From positions 1 through 64,000 of the forward strand of contig JAVYIG010002737.1 in NCBI GenBank assembly GCA_035222895.1: DNA of 64,000 nt, read 5' to 3'. Below are positions 34,638 through 44,884 of the stretch, one piece after another. Each line of letters begins with the position of its first letter. Within the stretch, counting starts at the first letter, position 1. This stretch comes from Strongylocentrotus droebachiensis (Eukaryota > Echinodermata > Echinoidea > Camarodonta > Strongylocentrotidae). The notes under the pieces were generated by a model. It searched no databases and had not been told where the DNA came from. It saw only the letters and a program-made list of their open reading frames with translations. The position numbers were made by a program, and so were the translations under genes.

Positions 34638-35736
34638 CAGTAGTTGCTAGACCTTTTTCAGTGAGGGGGGGGGGGGGGTGTAGAGGCCACCGATTACCGA
34701 CAAAACTAGCCACCAATTACCGACAAATATATTAATGCTAACGTCTCGATGTCTACAAATTTGACCCTATAAACCCGGGGCCAGGAGCTAAATTATTTTT
34801 CAGTTTTTCCCCTCCCCCTCACTTTGTCATTTCATTAAATTATTACAGAAAGAAGACGGTTCGTTGTACCGTTCCCTACTCTTTATCCTTGTCTGAATTC
34901 AGTTTCCCCCTCCCGCGCGAAGCTTCGACGTTTCATTAAGTTATTAGAGAAATAAGACGTTTTATTAAATTATTACTCTAAATCCTTTTCTGAATTCAAT
35001 TTCGTCCCTCCCGCGCGAAGCGCGGAAGCTTTGACATTTCATTAAATTATTAGAGAAAGAAGACGATTCGTTGTACTGTTTTCGACTCTTAATCCTTGTC
35101 TGGATTCAGTTTCTCCCCTGTCGCGCGAAGCGCGGAAGTTTTTACGTTTCATTAGAGAAAGAAGACGATTCGTTGTACCGACTCTTTATCACTGACTGAA
35201 TTTTCAAAAATGTTTCTTTGTCCGATAAAAAGTCACAGTTCGTAGGGGGAAAAAATTGCCGGCCGACCGACATAATACATCTCACCGACTTCAAACTTCT
35301 GCATTGATATAGTACATGAGGATCGAGCAAGAATACCGACACAGCTGACCTGACACAGCAACATAATTATCTATGCGTATCTGTCTTGCTCCCTCGACGT
35401 GGCGACTCCACCCAACATCCCCCTCTCTCTCTTACTCCCACCCCTCTTCTCTCAGGCTCTTACCACACTCTCTTCTCCTCTCTTTCACCCCCCGTTTCTT
35501 GTTTCCTTTTTCTTTTCTTTTCTTTTTTCCCTTTTTTTTTCTTCACCTTTTCTTTCCTCTCCTTCTTCTCTTTTCTCTTTTCTCTTTTCTTTCCTTTCTT
35601 TTCCTTTTCTTTTTTCCCTTTCCCCTTCCCTTTCTTTCCCCCCTCCTCCTTTTCTCATTTTTCCCGACAGCAGCACAATTTTACCGACAATACCCTGACA
35701 GGTGGGTGTCGCACCCCTCCTTTAGCGACGCCCCTG
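34638..35736 (+). mobile_element. hAT-like element, copy D
   Basis: The left end is degenerate (cagtagttgctagacctttt) and the right end is TAGCGACGCCCCTG. Interior order as in copy C: G run, gattaccgacaaaac, four minisatellite units (34820-35215), gccggccgaccgac, gagcaagaataccgacacagctg, pyrimidine tract (35405-35670), cacaattttaccgacaatacc and gtgtcgcacccc. The flanks do not show a clear 8-bp duplication, so this copy is older or rearranged. Length 1.1 kb, no transposase. Confidence 0.8.
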
Positions 35737-35754
35737 CCTACACACACGCACATT

Positions 35755-35812
35755 CTGAATCATCCGATAGCCATGCTAAAATGTTTAATTTTAAAATGGC
35801 TATCAGATGATT
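35755..35812. repeat. Short palindrome with about 25-bp arms
   Basis: tgaatcatccgatagccat and atggctatcagatgattca face each other across tgctaaaatgtttaatttta-aa. It can form a hairpin; no gene context. Confidence 0.7.
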
Positions 35813-35899
35813 CATACCATTTGATAGCCCCCCCCTGAAAAAGAAACAAATCGCAGATAATCTTTTATCAGTTACTTCATACATACATTTATTTATGTA

Positions 35900-36440
35900 T
35901 GTAACAAAAAAAGATCTTCAATTTTACATATTCAAGCATTTACTTTTAATAATTGAGGTTTATTGAAATAAATGGAAATTCTACACGGAACAACACAATT
36001 AAAAAAAAATCTTATTCATATATAAAGCTCACCCGATCTACATGTTAACAATATCATACACGAATAAAAACGAACTGTTACATCTACATCGGTCGTTGTG
36101 TTAAAGATTTAAAATATTTTTCATTTGAAGTTAGAAATATACAAACGATTTCTTTGGAGTGTCAAATAATACTCACTATATGCTTTATCAAATTATTTCG
36201 ATTTTATTTTTTTAATGAAAACAGTGACTATAAAATATTACCGTAGAATTATCTGAAACATATTGTACGAGTGCTATTTTGTTAGACTGTACGGAGCGCT
36301 ACAACCTACCGGGTAAAAATACATAAATTGTTTCTGAAACTTTATATTCGACAACAAATAACAATTGATTAGCTTAGTATCCTATGAAGGTCAAACAACC
36401 ATGGAATGTATAAGATAAGAGGTTGAAAGAATGTCACTTT
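35900..36440 (+). repeat. Partial third copy of the Ig-locus segment (intron 1 part)
   Basis: 36035-36200 (atcatacacgaataaaaacgaa..gttaaagattt.aaatatttttc) aligns with 21945-22110, and 36215-36440 (gaattatctgaaa..accgggtaaaaa..gattagcttagtat..catggaatgtataa) aligns with 27745-27965. In copy 1 these two blocks are separated by transposon copy C; here they are adjacent. No Ig exon is seen in this piece. Confidence 0.65.
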
Positions 36441-36469
36441 TAGCAAGATTTTATGAGACTATTTGGACA

Positions 36470-37080
36470 AACATGTGGCATAAATTTCGGGCCTCATTTT
36501 TAAGCTGTTACTTGTCAAATTTTGGGTGCGTTCAAGCGATTTTTTAAAGCTAGAATCACAAACATGAATCACAAATTAAAACGCCGTTACAAAACACGGT
36601 TACTGCGGGAGATCGTTCAAGCGATTTTCCATCAACGCGGATTCTCGCTCATTTCAAGCCCAGCCACTGCGCATCAAACTGCGCAATTTGACCCAGGAAG
36701 TACAGGTCAACTTCCGCGCGCGCTTTCTGAATTTGTTTAAGGTCGACTGGTCAAAACCGGAAGCAGGCCACGATAATGACATCGTAGAATCATGATTGAG
36801 ATCTCCGTTGCGTGCAAATGATTTTTAATGACCGTGATTCTGCAGAATCACGTTACAAAACGCATCTTTTTCAGCGTTTCATGTTTTGAAACACGTTTAT
36901 TTTTACGACCGACGGAAAATCGCTTGAACGCAACCATATTTTAAACTAAACGTCTTTGAAAACCGCATTTTTAGGGTAAAAAAAAGTGTCGCTTGAATGC
37001 ACCTTTAAAATAAGAAGACATTTGAAGAGCCATGCTTTTTAGGCAACATTTTTTTCTCTGACGTTCTTCCACACTTGCAT
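36470..37080. repeat. Dispersed repeat H, copy interrupted by a TIR element
   Basis: The flanks atgtggcataaatttcgggcctcatttttaagctgttact (36473-36515) and gacatttgaagagccatgctttt (37018-37040) are contiguous at 60007-60088, defining an empty site for the insertion at 36524-37004. Confidence 0.65.
36524..37004. mobile_element. 481-bp TIR element, GGGTGCGTTCAAGCGA family
   Basis: Left end GGGTGCGTTCAAGCGATT; right end, reverse-complemented, AGGTGCATTCAAGCGACA. The motif GTTCAAGCGATTTT recurs subterminally (36610 left; 36925 right, inverted), so each end has two copies. The interior has aacgccgttacaaaac, gcgcatcaaactgcgc and gattctgcagaatcac, all shared with both ends of 37457-43165. The target duplication seems to be only 2 bp (tt). 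No ORF of note. Confidence 0.75.
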
Positions 37081-37773
37081 AGTAATAATAATGCTCACAA
37101 ACCATTTTCACCTATCCCCAGAACTCAACCTTTTCTTCAAATGTATGTATTTGCTTATCTTTCTTTCCCAGCATTAAAATGCAATCTGAAGATATATTTA
37201 GACCTATATAAAACGGACATTGATAGGTCATCACTGAAATTCATCAGGGGACTAGGCGTCTACGATCAATAGTAAATTTATTATACCTGTTTTTTAATGT
37301 GCACTTGTATAAAATTGAAGCATATTGAACCGGATATCGCGGCAGGGCTTATTTTAGCCTCAAGGGTTATTATATCAAATGATAAGTAGAAGTAGACTAT
37401 AAGACATGTTTATACCATGTTTATACCATATAGATGAGCTGGGTGTGGACCATATAGGGTGCGTTTAATCGACACATTTTCACCCTAGAATCACGGTTTC
37501 TAAAGACGTTTAGTTTAAAACGCAATGCGTTCAAGCGATTTTTTCGTCGGTCGTAAAAATAAACGTGTTTAAAAACACAAACATGAAACGCTGAAAAAGA
37601 TGCGTTTTGTATCATGATTCTGCAGAATCACGGTCGCTAAAATTCGATTGAACGGACGGAGTTCTCAATCATGATTGTATGACGATGCCATTTCCGGTTT
37701 GGGAAAAACCGCGCGCCCGCTTTGCATGCAATTTGCGTTCACTATGCCATGCTCTTTATCGTGGCCTGTTCCG

Positions 37774-37800
37774 TTATGTTATTCCTTGTTTTCCTTCTAT
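37774..37800 (+). repeat. Array unit stranded on the far side of the LINE
   Basis: ttatgttattccttgttttc then cttctat is one unit of the array at 41300-42905. The LINE 3' end (tttatttatttatt on the plus strand) starts directly after it, showing that the LINE inserted inside the array. Confidence 0.75.
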
Positions 37801-38079
37801 TTTTTTTAAATTTATTTATTTATTTCTAATCTTTTGACAGGGTAGCCCATTCACCAACAAGTAGTGGTCTTCCATGGGGCCCTGAATGAACATATTTACA
37901 TCGTTTATAACATTTATACAGAACAGTTACAAAAATAATACTCGTTTGCAAAATAAACATATATCATTAACCTAGTAAACAATAATGTCAATAGGAAAAT
38001 ATTAATTAAGTCGCAATTATGTGAATAAGTCATGTAAATATTACAGAACATGCACGTTGTGTATGTACGGCTGAGCCAA

Positions 38080-39985
38080 TCACAAATTACAACTACGTTT
38101 AAACAATCTCTTAAATGAATTGACAGAGGAAGCCGTTCTCAATGAATTATCTAGCTTATTCCATTCAAATATGGAAGAAACAATTGGGCTACACTTATAA
38201 CAATCAGTGTGAAATCTAGGCACACGTAAACATCCACTGTCTATTTGCCTTGTATGATGCTCATGTACATCATTAGGATTGATTAAGCCTACCTGAAGGT
38301 AAGAAGGTGCTAAGTTATGAACGCATTTATATATCATCATAACGCGACTTAACTCAAACCGCTTGTCTAGTGTCATCCATTTAAGACTTGTGAACAAATC
38401 AGCCGACGGTGTGTCATATGTCTTGTTCAATATTATTCTTGCGGCCCTCTTTTGAATTTTTTGCAGCTTAGTTGTATGAGAATGAAATCGGTTCGACCAT
38501 CCAACAGAGCAGTAATCTAATCGTGGCAACACTAGACTGTTATAAAGTAACTTTAAGGATTTTTGAGGCAAAAAACTCTTTGCTCTCTTTATCATGCTAA
38601 TGTTTTTCTGGGTAAGTTTACTTACGTTTTCGATTTGTTTAGACCATTTCAATTCTTCATCTATCAAAAGTCCTAAGCATTTGGTGAATTGAACTCTTTT
38701 GATCAAATTGCCGTTTAATGAAATGGTGAAAGATTCAATTTTCTTGAGATTAGCAGGAGAGCCTATTAACATGACACAAGTTTTTTCAGTGTTAAGAACA
38801 AGACGATTTTCCTTAATCCATGCCATGACTCTGTTTAACGCAACAGTTAATTTTTCTTCCACAACAGTTGCATCATTTGCACTGACGGTAAGTGTCGTAT
38901 CGTCAGCATACATATCTATGATACCTTCAGAAGTACATTCATGTAGACTATTAACATATATTGAAAATAAAAGGGGACCAAGAATTGAACCTTGTGGCAC
39001 ACCTAATTTGATGGTTGATGGATGTGACTTGGCTCCTTTGAATTGGGTCACTTGTTGTCGATCCCCTAAATATGATTTGAACCAATAAATAGTCCTATTA
39101 CTACAACCTATACAAGCTAGTTTATGTAGAAGTAGCTCATGGTCAACAGTATCAAAAGCCTTACGAAGATCTATGAAGGCAACTCCAGAAATTTCTTTGT
39201 TATCAATATTCAACGACCATTGATTTACAAGTTTTGCAAGGGCAGTAGCTGTTGAATGTTTAGGTCTAAAACCAGACTGATTAGGGTGTAATAATTGATT
39301 CACGTCCAAGAATTCACTGAGTTGTTGGTGGACGGCCCTTTCTATAATTTTACTCACGATAGGTAATATTGAAATGGGGCGGTAATTATTCAAAGAAGAG
39401 ATATCTCCAGATTTGAATATTGGTACTACCCGAGCCTTTTTCCATTCACGTGGAACAACTCCTGTAGACAGGGATTTGTTAATGATATCACAAAGAGACT
39501 CTGCGATAACATTCTTCGTCATCTTTAAAAGTTTACAGCTGATGTGATCTTCACCAGTTGCTTTATCTATACTCAGATTATCAATCTGTTTCAATACAAA
39601 ATCCTCAGTAATCAAATTCAAATTAAATTGCGAATGAGTTGGACCAATATTATTGTCCTCGTCTACTCTCAGTTGAGACTTATTCCTTCGCAGGTCCTTT
39701 GTAATCTTAGTAGCATTAGAAATGAAAAAGTCATTAAAAGCTTCAGCAATATTTGCATTGTCTGACACATTAGCACCATCAACATTTATGCTATTGGGAG
39801 ATATAGGTAATGACTTAGGCACAAGGTTTCTCAAACATCTCCACATTTGCTTACTATTGTTATGATTTTGCGAGATCTGGTCTGCATTATATTCTCTTTT
39901 TCTTTTCCTCATGAGATGAATAACTGTATTCTTTAGATATTTGTAGGTGTCCCAAAGATCATCACTTTTGTTAGCTTTAGCAGCT
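38080..39985 (-). pseudogene. LINE ORF2, reverse-transcriptase part
   Basis: A 610-codon open stretch (38080-39912, extending in frame to about 39985). RT blocks in order: WKKARVVPIFKSGD, NNYRPISILPIVSKIIERAV, LHPNQSGFRPKHSTATA, GVAFIDLRKAFDTVDHELLL, GVPQGSILGPLLFSIYVN, the catalytic MYADDTTL, KCLGLLIDEELKWSKQI, and the thumb LPRLDYCSVGW and KRAARIIL. It ends with a W-N-x-L-P-like segment (FEWNKLDNSLRTASS) and a stop. The style fits the CR1/Daphne/Crack group. A single-base shift near 39985 separates it from the linker frame 39933-40118. Confidence 0.9.
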
Positions 39986-40090
39986 TTGAGAATTTATCAC
40001 GTTCCGTCATGAGCTTAACAATCTCGTCAGATATCCATGGACATGCCTTTTTTCTTATCCGCTTTTTACATACTGGTATGTGCTTGTTGA

Positions 40091-41062
40091 TTATAATAGA
40101 GTCAACCACATATCCCACGCAACATCAACATTATCTATATCTTTTATGACCTGCCAAGGAGTACTTCTCAATTCACTGTAAAATTTCTCCTCGTCAAGAT
40201 TTTTAAACGAGCGAAATTCTGCGTATTCAGATTTGTTATGGATCTTTGCACTAAAATCGCGAACCGTATACACCAAATAATGATCACTTTTGCTAGTTTC
40301 AAATATTCCCCATTCATTGTAAAGTTCCTTGTCTGATACAAATATCAAATCAATTAAAGTAGAAGAGGTATTTGTAACTCTTGTGGCAGTATCAATTAGC
40401 TGACTTAACCCGTACATATTTGTATAAAACATTAACTTTTCAGCATTCAGATCAAGTTGGTGTGGCATACAATCACAATTGAAATCACCTAAAATAATAC
40501 AGCTCATATCTTCCGAGAGAGCAGAGTCCAAATTTCCGTCTAATTCTTCAAAGAAATCAACGTGAGAATTTGGAGGTCTGTAAAACTCTCCAACCAGGAT
40601 GGGAGACTTATTTGGATAATGCAATTCAAACCAAAGGCATTCTAAAGTAGATGAAATCAAATCATCCCTTCTTTTATAATTGAACCTCTTGGATATATAT
40701 ACAGCCACACCACCACCATGTCTCGTACGGTCTCTACGTAATAAAATATAATCATCTATATACAATTCAGAATCATCAATCATGGAGTCGCAAAATGTTT
40801 CATTTAAACCAATAACATCAAATGATGCATTTCTCAGAAGTAATCTAAGTTCGTCAATCTTAGCAACTAAGCTATGAATATTCAAATGGGCAAATTTTAA
40901 GCCCCTGTTTTTAAACGGAGGAACTGAACCACCTTCCAACTGTTTAATGTTACTCTTATTCAGTTCATGAGATTGATCCTGAAGATTATGATGTAGTATG
41001 CCAGTACCAGAGACAGAGTTTAACAGCATGTTGCCATGACGAGACGTAGATGCTCGTGCCAC
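40091..41062 (-). pseudogene. LINE ORF2, APE-type endonuclease part
   Basis: The exonuclease-endonuclease-phosphatase fold shows FAHLNIHSLVAKIDELRLLL (Asn), VIGLNETFCDS (catalytic Glu), HGGGVAVYIS, GEFYRPPNSHVDF, the metal-site GDFNCD and the final SDHYLVY. The frame breaks near 40105; the linker continues at 39985-40118 (VDSIIINKHIPVCKK..KACPWISDEIVKLM). It nicks target DNA for target-primed reverse transcription. Confidence 0.9.
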
Positions 41063-41064
41063 CC

Positions 41065-41299
41065 CTGTTGAGCTTTTGTCAGTGGAAACATTGGAAGAGC
41101 AGGTGTAGACTTTAGCCTCCCTCTCGGAGCAATCATCTCGAAATCCTGCGTTGAAGATCCAACAACTTCAGCGTAGGACGTTTGCTGAGTAGGTGTAGGT
41201 GGCCCTTGAGGTCGCTCAATAAAGTGGCGTAGATTCGAGGCAAGAACCGCTTGTCCTGCCTTATTGATGTGGACCCCATCTCTGCCAAGGTGCCTGTAT
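41065..41299 (-). pseudogene. LINE ORF1 end with SGNH-esterase block
   Basis: On the minus strand the frame before ORF2 reads GRDGVHINKAGQAVLASNLR HFIE (split), then a Pro/Thr-rich linker (PQGPPTPTQQTSYAEVV). D-G-V-H is the block V Asp/His signature of SGNH hydrolase/esterase domains known from ORF1 proteins of CR1-type LINEs. ORF2 overlaps it in another frame. The catalytic Ser block is missing because of the 5' truncation. Confidence 0.65.
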
Positions 41300-42905
41300 C
41301 ATTTTCATTTTCTCTTTCTGTCTTTCCTTATGTTATTCTTTGTTTCTTCCTTCTATTCTTTTGTTTTTCTTGGTTTTTTCCTTCTATCACCTTTTCTTAT
41401 GTTATTCTTTGTTTTTATCATTCTATCATTTGCTCTTTCTGTCTTTCCTTATGTTATTCTTTGTTTCTTCCTTCTATACTTATGTTATTCTTTGTTTTTT
41501 CCTTCTATCACCTTTTCTTATGTAATTCTTTGTTTTAAGCATTCTATCGATTTCTCTTTCTGTCTTTCCTTATGTTATTCTTTGTTTCTTCCTTCTATCA
41601 TCTTCTCTTATGTTATTCTTTGTTTTTATAATTCTATCACTTTCTCTTATGTTATTCTTTTTTTTTAATCATTCTGTTTCTTTCTCTTTCTATCTTTCCT
41701 TATGTTATTCTTTGATTCTTCCTTCTTTCACCTTCTCTTATGTTATTCTTTGTTTTAATCATTCTATCACTTTCTCTTTCTGTTCTTCCTTATGTCATTC
41801 TTTGTTCCTTCCTTTTTTCACATTCTCTTTCTGTCTTTCCTTATGTTATTCCTTGTTTCTTCCTTCTATTTTTATGTTATTCTTTGTTTATTTCCTTCTA
41901 TCACCTTCTCTTATGTTATTCTTTGCTTTTATATATCATTTTCTCTTTTGTTATTCTTTGTTTCTTCCTTCTATTCTTATGTTATTCTTTGTTTTTCCCT
42001 TCTATCACCTTTTCTTATGTAATTCTTTGTTTTAAGCATTCTATCACTTTCTCTTTCCGTCTTTCCTTATGTTATTCCTTGTTTCTTCCTTCTACCAACT
42101 TCTCTTATGTTTTCCTTTGTTTTAATCTTCTTTCACTTTCTCTTTCTGTCCTTTCTTATGTCATTCTTTGTTCCTTCCTTTTTTCACATTCTCTTTCTGT
42201 CTTTCCTTATGTTATTCCTTGTTTCTTCCTTCTATTTTTATGTTATTCTTTGTTTATTTCCTTCTATCACCTTCTCTTATGTTATTCTTTGCTTTTATAT
42301 ATCATTTTCTCTTTTGTTATTCTTTGTTTCTTCCTTCTATTCTTGTGTTATGCTTCTTTTTTTCTTTTTCTTCTATCACTTTTTATGTAATTCTTTGTTT
42401 TAAGCATTCTATCACTTTCTCTTTCCGTCTTTCCTTATGTTATTCCTTGTTTCTTCCTTCTATCAACTTCTCTTATGTTTTTCTTTGTTTGAATCATTCT
42501 ATCACTTTCTCTTTTTGTCCTTCCTTTTGTTATTCTTTGTTCCTTCCTTTTTTCAAAATTCTTTTTATGTCTTTCCTCATATTAATAATTTGTTTCTTCC
42601 TTCTATTCTTATATGTTATTCTTTGTTTTTTCCCTTCTATTACCTTCTCTTTTGTTATTCTTTGTTTCTTCCTTCTATTCTTATGTTATGCTTTGTTTTT
42701 TCCTTCTATCACCTTTTATGTAATTCTTTGTTTTAAGCATTATATCACTCTCTCTTTCTGTCTTTCTGTCTTTCCTTATGTTATTCTTCGATTCTTCCTT
42801 CTTTCACCTTCTCTTATGTTATTCTTTGTTTTAATCATTCTATCGACTTTATCTTTCTGTCTTTCCTTATGTTATTCTTTGTTTCTTCCTTCTATCACCT
42901 TCTCA
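41300..42905 (+). repeat. Pyrimidine-rich tandem array
   Basis: Built from tctttctgtctttccttatg - ttattctttgtttcttcctt - ctatcaccttctct - tatgttattctttgttttaatcattctatca, with variants; larger blocks of about 380 bp (for example 41795-42020 and 42155-42380) are repeated nearly unchanged. It translates into SFLMLFFVSSFYH-type hydrophobic repeats in several frames (ORFs up to 264 codons), but synonymous structure is absent and several frames are open at once, so it is not treated as coding. Confidence 0.8.
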
Positions 42906-43169
42906 TTCGTTGTCTTATTATTGCGATCTATGCTCAAAACAGCAGTCGACAGTCGGCCGTAAACAATTCCAGAAAGCGCGCGCCGAAGTTCCTGGATCAA
43001 ACTGCGCAGTGTGATGCGCAGTGGCTAGGCTCGAAATGAGCTAGAATCAGCGTTGATGAAAAATCGCTTGAACGCTAACCGCAGTGACCTTGTTTTTTGT
43101 AACGGCGTTTTGGTTTGTGATTCATGTTTGTGATTCTAGCTTCGAAAATTCGATTGAACGCACCCTATA

Positions 43170-43560
43170 GACATAGATCGATTGGGTAGTATACGAACTG
43201 GTTGTAGACCAAACGGCAATAAACAATTACATATACATGCATTATCTCGCTGTATATCTCACTCAGCTTAGCAAAAGAATAGTACACTTTTAATACAATT
43301 CAACTTGTTTTTTGTATCCAAACAAAACACGTGTTTTGAGAGCTTAGAAAAATACGCCTGTACTAAAGAAAATAAAAGAAGTCTTCCCCCAAACTACCGT
43401 ATGTGTGTTCGTGGGGAGGCGGTGGGGGCGGGGACGTAATACGAGTTGCGTGTTATTGACTTTATTTGAAAATGGTGTAGGATATACACACTAAGAAATA
43501 AAGGAACAATTATGCTACAATAGCAGCACCCTTTGTCAAATAGGCATCTGCACCTCAATT
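43170..43560. other. No gene seen between TIR element and Ig copy 2
   Basis: AT-rich spacer; no repeat recognised. Confidence 0.4.
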
Positions 43561-43566
43561 GCACCA

Positions 43567-43667
43567 TTATATCTTTGTGTGCAACGTATATCTGAGCAGC
43601 CAATCACAATATCACAAACCCCTTATATCTTTGTGTGTAACGTATATCTGAGCAGCCAATCACGATT
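43567..43667 (+). promoter_or_regulatory. Tandem 44-bp direct repeat upstream of Ig copy 2
   Basis: tatatctttgtgtg(c/t)aac then gtatatctgagcagccaatcac occurs twice (43569-43612 and 43624-43667), each containing ccaatca, a CCAAT-box-like word. It lies about 60 bp upstream of the conserved leader of Ig copy 2, with gtatatatca near 43700 as a possible TATA-like element. A promoter role is inference; copy 1 has satellite DNA at this distance. Confidence 0.4.
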
Positions 43668-43864
43668 AAGAAACTTTTGCGCGCGATTATACGTTGCCCG
43701 TATATATCATTGGTATTTACCTTGTAGTTTCTTTCTCAAACTGGCTCCTACGAGAGTAAGATCAGAACAATTTGTTTGTCTTTCGAAGATGTTATTCCAC
43801 CGCCTGGTACAGTTTCAAGAAAACTGAGTTAGGATTAGCGAGATAAAAAATTAGATCCAAGGAA

Positions 43865-43897
43865 ATGCCCGATTGCAACATTTACCAGCCACTGTAA
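43865..43897 (+). promoter_or_regulatory. Upstream ORF in leader of Ig copy 2
   Basis: ATG-CCC-GAT-TGC.. to TAA (M-P-D-C-N-I-Y-Q-P-L), 33 nt, ending 32 nt before the proposed start. Its first four codons equal those of the uORF in copy 1. Confidence 0.4.
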
Positions 43898-43929
43898 GAT
43901 TATTTTTGAGGGAACATAACGTACTAAAA

Positions 43930-43984
43930 ATGATGCTGCTAGGATCTTTTACTTTACTGATGCTGCTATCAACAATTAATTCAG
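43930..43984 (+). CDS. Ig copy 2, exon 1: signal peptide
   Basis: Reads MMLLGSFTLLMLLSTINS plus one base (phase 1) before TCAG|GTAATT. A typical hydrophobic secretion signal. An in-frame ATG at 43873 would add 19 residues (MQHLPATVRLFLREHNVLK). The shorter start was preferred because the extra stretch is not well conserved with copy 1 and the short form is a standard signal peptide. Confidence 0.65.
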
Positions 43985-44040
43985 GTAATTATGCATTCTA
44001 TTTTGCAATTCTACATATTCGAGGAATAGTGAGCACATTT

Positions 44041-44190
44041 TTTTGGGGGCCCTCGAAAATTTGAAAAATCGCACCCCCCTCCTTGAGCGCCAGGGGGGGG
44101 GGGGGGGATCTCAAAAAAAGGGTAAAATTAACGTGTTTTTACACGTTTTTTTTCCGGGGCGGGCAGGCCCCCTGGAACCGCCACTGAGTT
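44041..44190. repeat. G-run fragment with hAT-type right end
   Basis: ggccctcgaaaatttgaaaa, G run at 44093-44107 and the closing word ggaaccgccactg, which looks like a CAGTGGCGGTTCC terminal repeat read backwards. The left partner is missing. Confidence 0.35.
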
Positions 44191-44510
44191 TACACTCTTC
44201 ACCAAGAGATAGTTTAAAGAAACGGGGTGTCTTCTGTTTGGTATATTTATGTATAATATAATATAATATTTAGCTTTTATATAGCCCCCAACTCTCCGAG
44301 ACTAGCTCATTAGGAGGAGGAGGGGGAAGAGGGGGAGGGGGTACTTCTCGGCCTTGGCGGCCCCAATCCCCTAGATTTATTGTTAGTAAAGAATATATTT
44401 CTCATAATTATCATATATAATAATCATCTATACATATAGTTTCTAGAATATACATCGATTCCACTCTTATCGTTAATTGGATTTGATTAGTCCTCGTTTT
44501 ATAGTCATAT

Positions 44511-44797
44511 CAATAATAATAACAATACACTTATAGAGCGCAGAAACTAGCAAACATTAAGGATATATATTTTACTGCGCTACACGAGCTCCTGACATGC
44601 TTAGCTTTACAAAGTAATTGAAAAGATGTGCTTTCAGCATTTATTTAATTTCATTCACAGAAGGTGATTTCCTGACTTCCAATGTAAGTTTTTCCAGAGT
44701 TTTGGGGCTGCACAAGCAAATGCTTGATCGCCTAGCATTATTTTTGTTTTGATAGATGGGATCTGCAGCAAAAAAAGTATTTTGGGAACTGCGCAAT
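44511..44797 (-). mobile_element. Retroelement insert in intron 1 of Ig copy 2
   Basis: Begins caataataataacaatacac then ttatagagcgcag, the reverse of a SINE/LINE tail with (ATT)n. Comparison with copy 1 (atagtcata|cccagaatccaatgacg at 27563-27590) shows that about 290 bp is extra here. No tRNA head or RT frame is visible, so SINE or LINE cannot be decided. Confidence 0.55.
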
Positions 44798-44884
44798 CAA
44801 GAATCTAATGACGACTTATATATTTATTTCACAAAGTAAATTGGACATGAAAGACAACACAACACTCCTGTGAAATCATGGGGC

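Larger units (their letters stand above)
37801..41299 (-). mobile_element. CR1/Daphne-type LINE, nearly complete
   Basis: A minus-strand non-LTR retrotransposon of 3.5 kb. It starts (right end) inside ORF1, continues through an ORF2 with APE endonuclease and reverse transcriptase, and ends with a 280-nt 3' UTR containing ccccatggaagaccac and an (aaat)n tail at 37803-37825. A related 3' UTR word (ccccatggaagacca...aatgggctacc) occurs at 51187-51250. It is 5' truncated and ORF2 has at least two frame breaks, so it is inactive but young-looking. Confidence 0.9.
37457..43165. mobile_element. 5.7-kb TIR element of the same family with nested array and LINE
   Basis: Left end GGGTGCGTTTAATCGACA; right end, reverse-complemented, GGGTGCGTTCAATCGAAT. 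The flanks are tata on both sides (2- or 4-bp duplication). The inner ends keep family words: cgtcggtcgtaaaaataaacg and gattctgcagaatcac on the left; tgatgcgcagtggctagg and aacggcgttttggtttgtga on the right. Between them lie a pyrimidine-rich tandem array and, within it, a CR1-like LINE. No DNA transposase is visible. Confidence 0.75.

Noticed and set aside
38699-39765. Plus-strand ORFs opposite the LINE
   Set aside because: They are shadows of the minus-strand reverse transcriptase frame.
41264-42962. Putative multi-pass membrane protein of 264 codons
   Set aside because: It lies in a C/T-only tandem array inside a transposable element; hydrophobicity follows from TTY/CTY codons.
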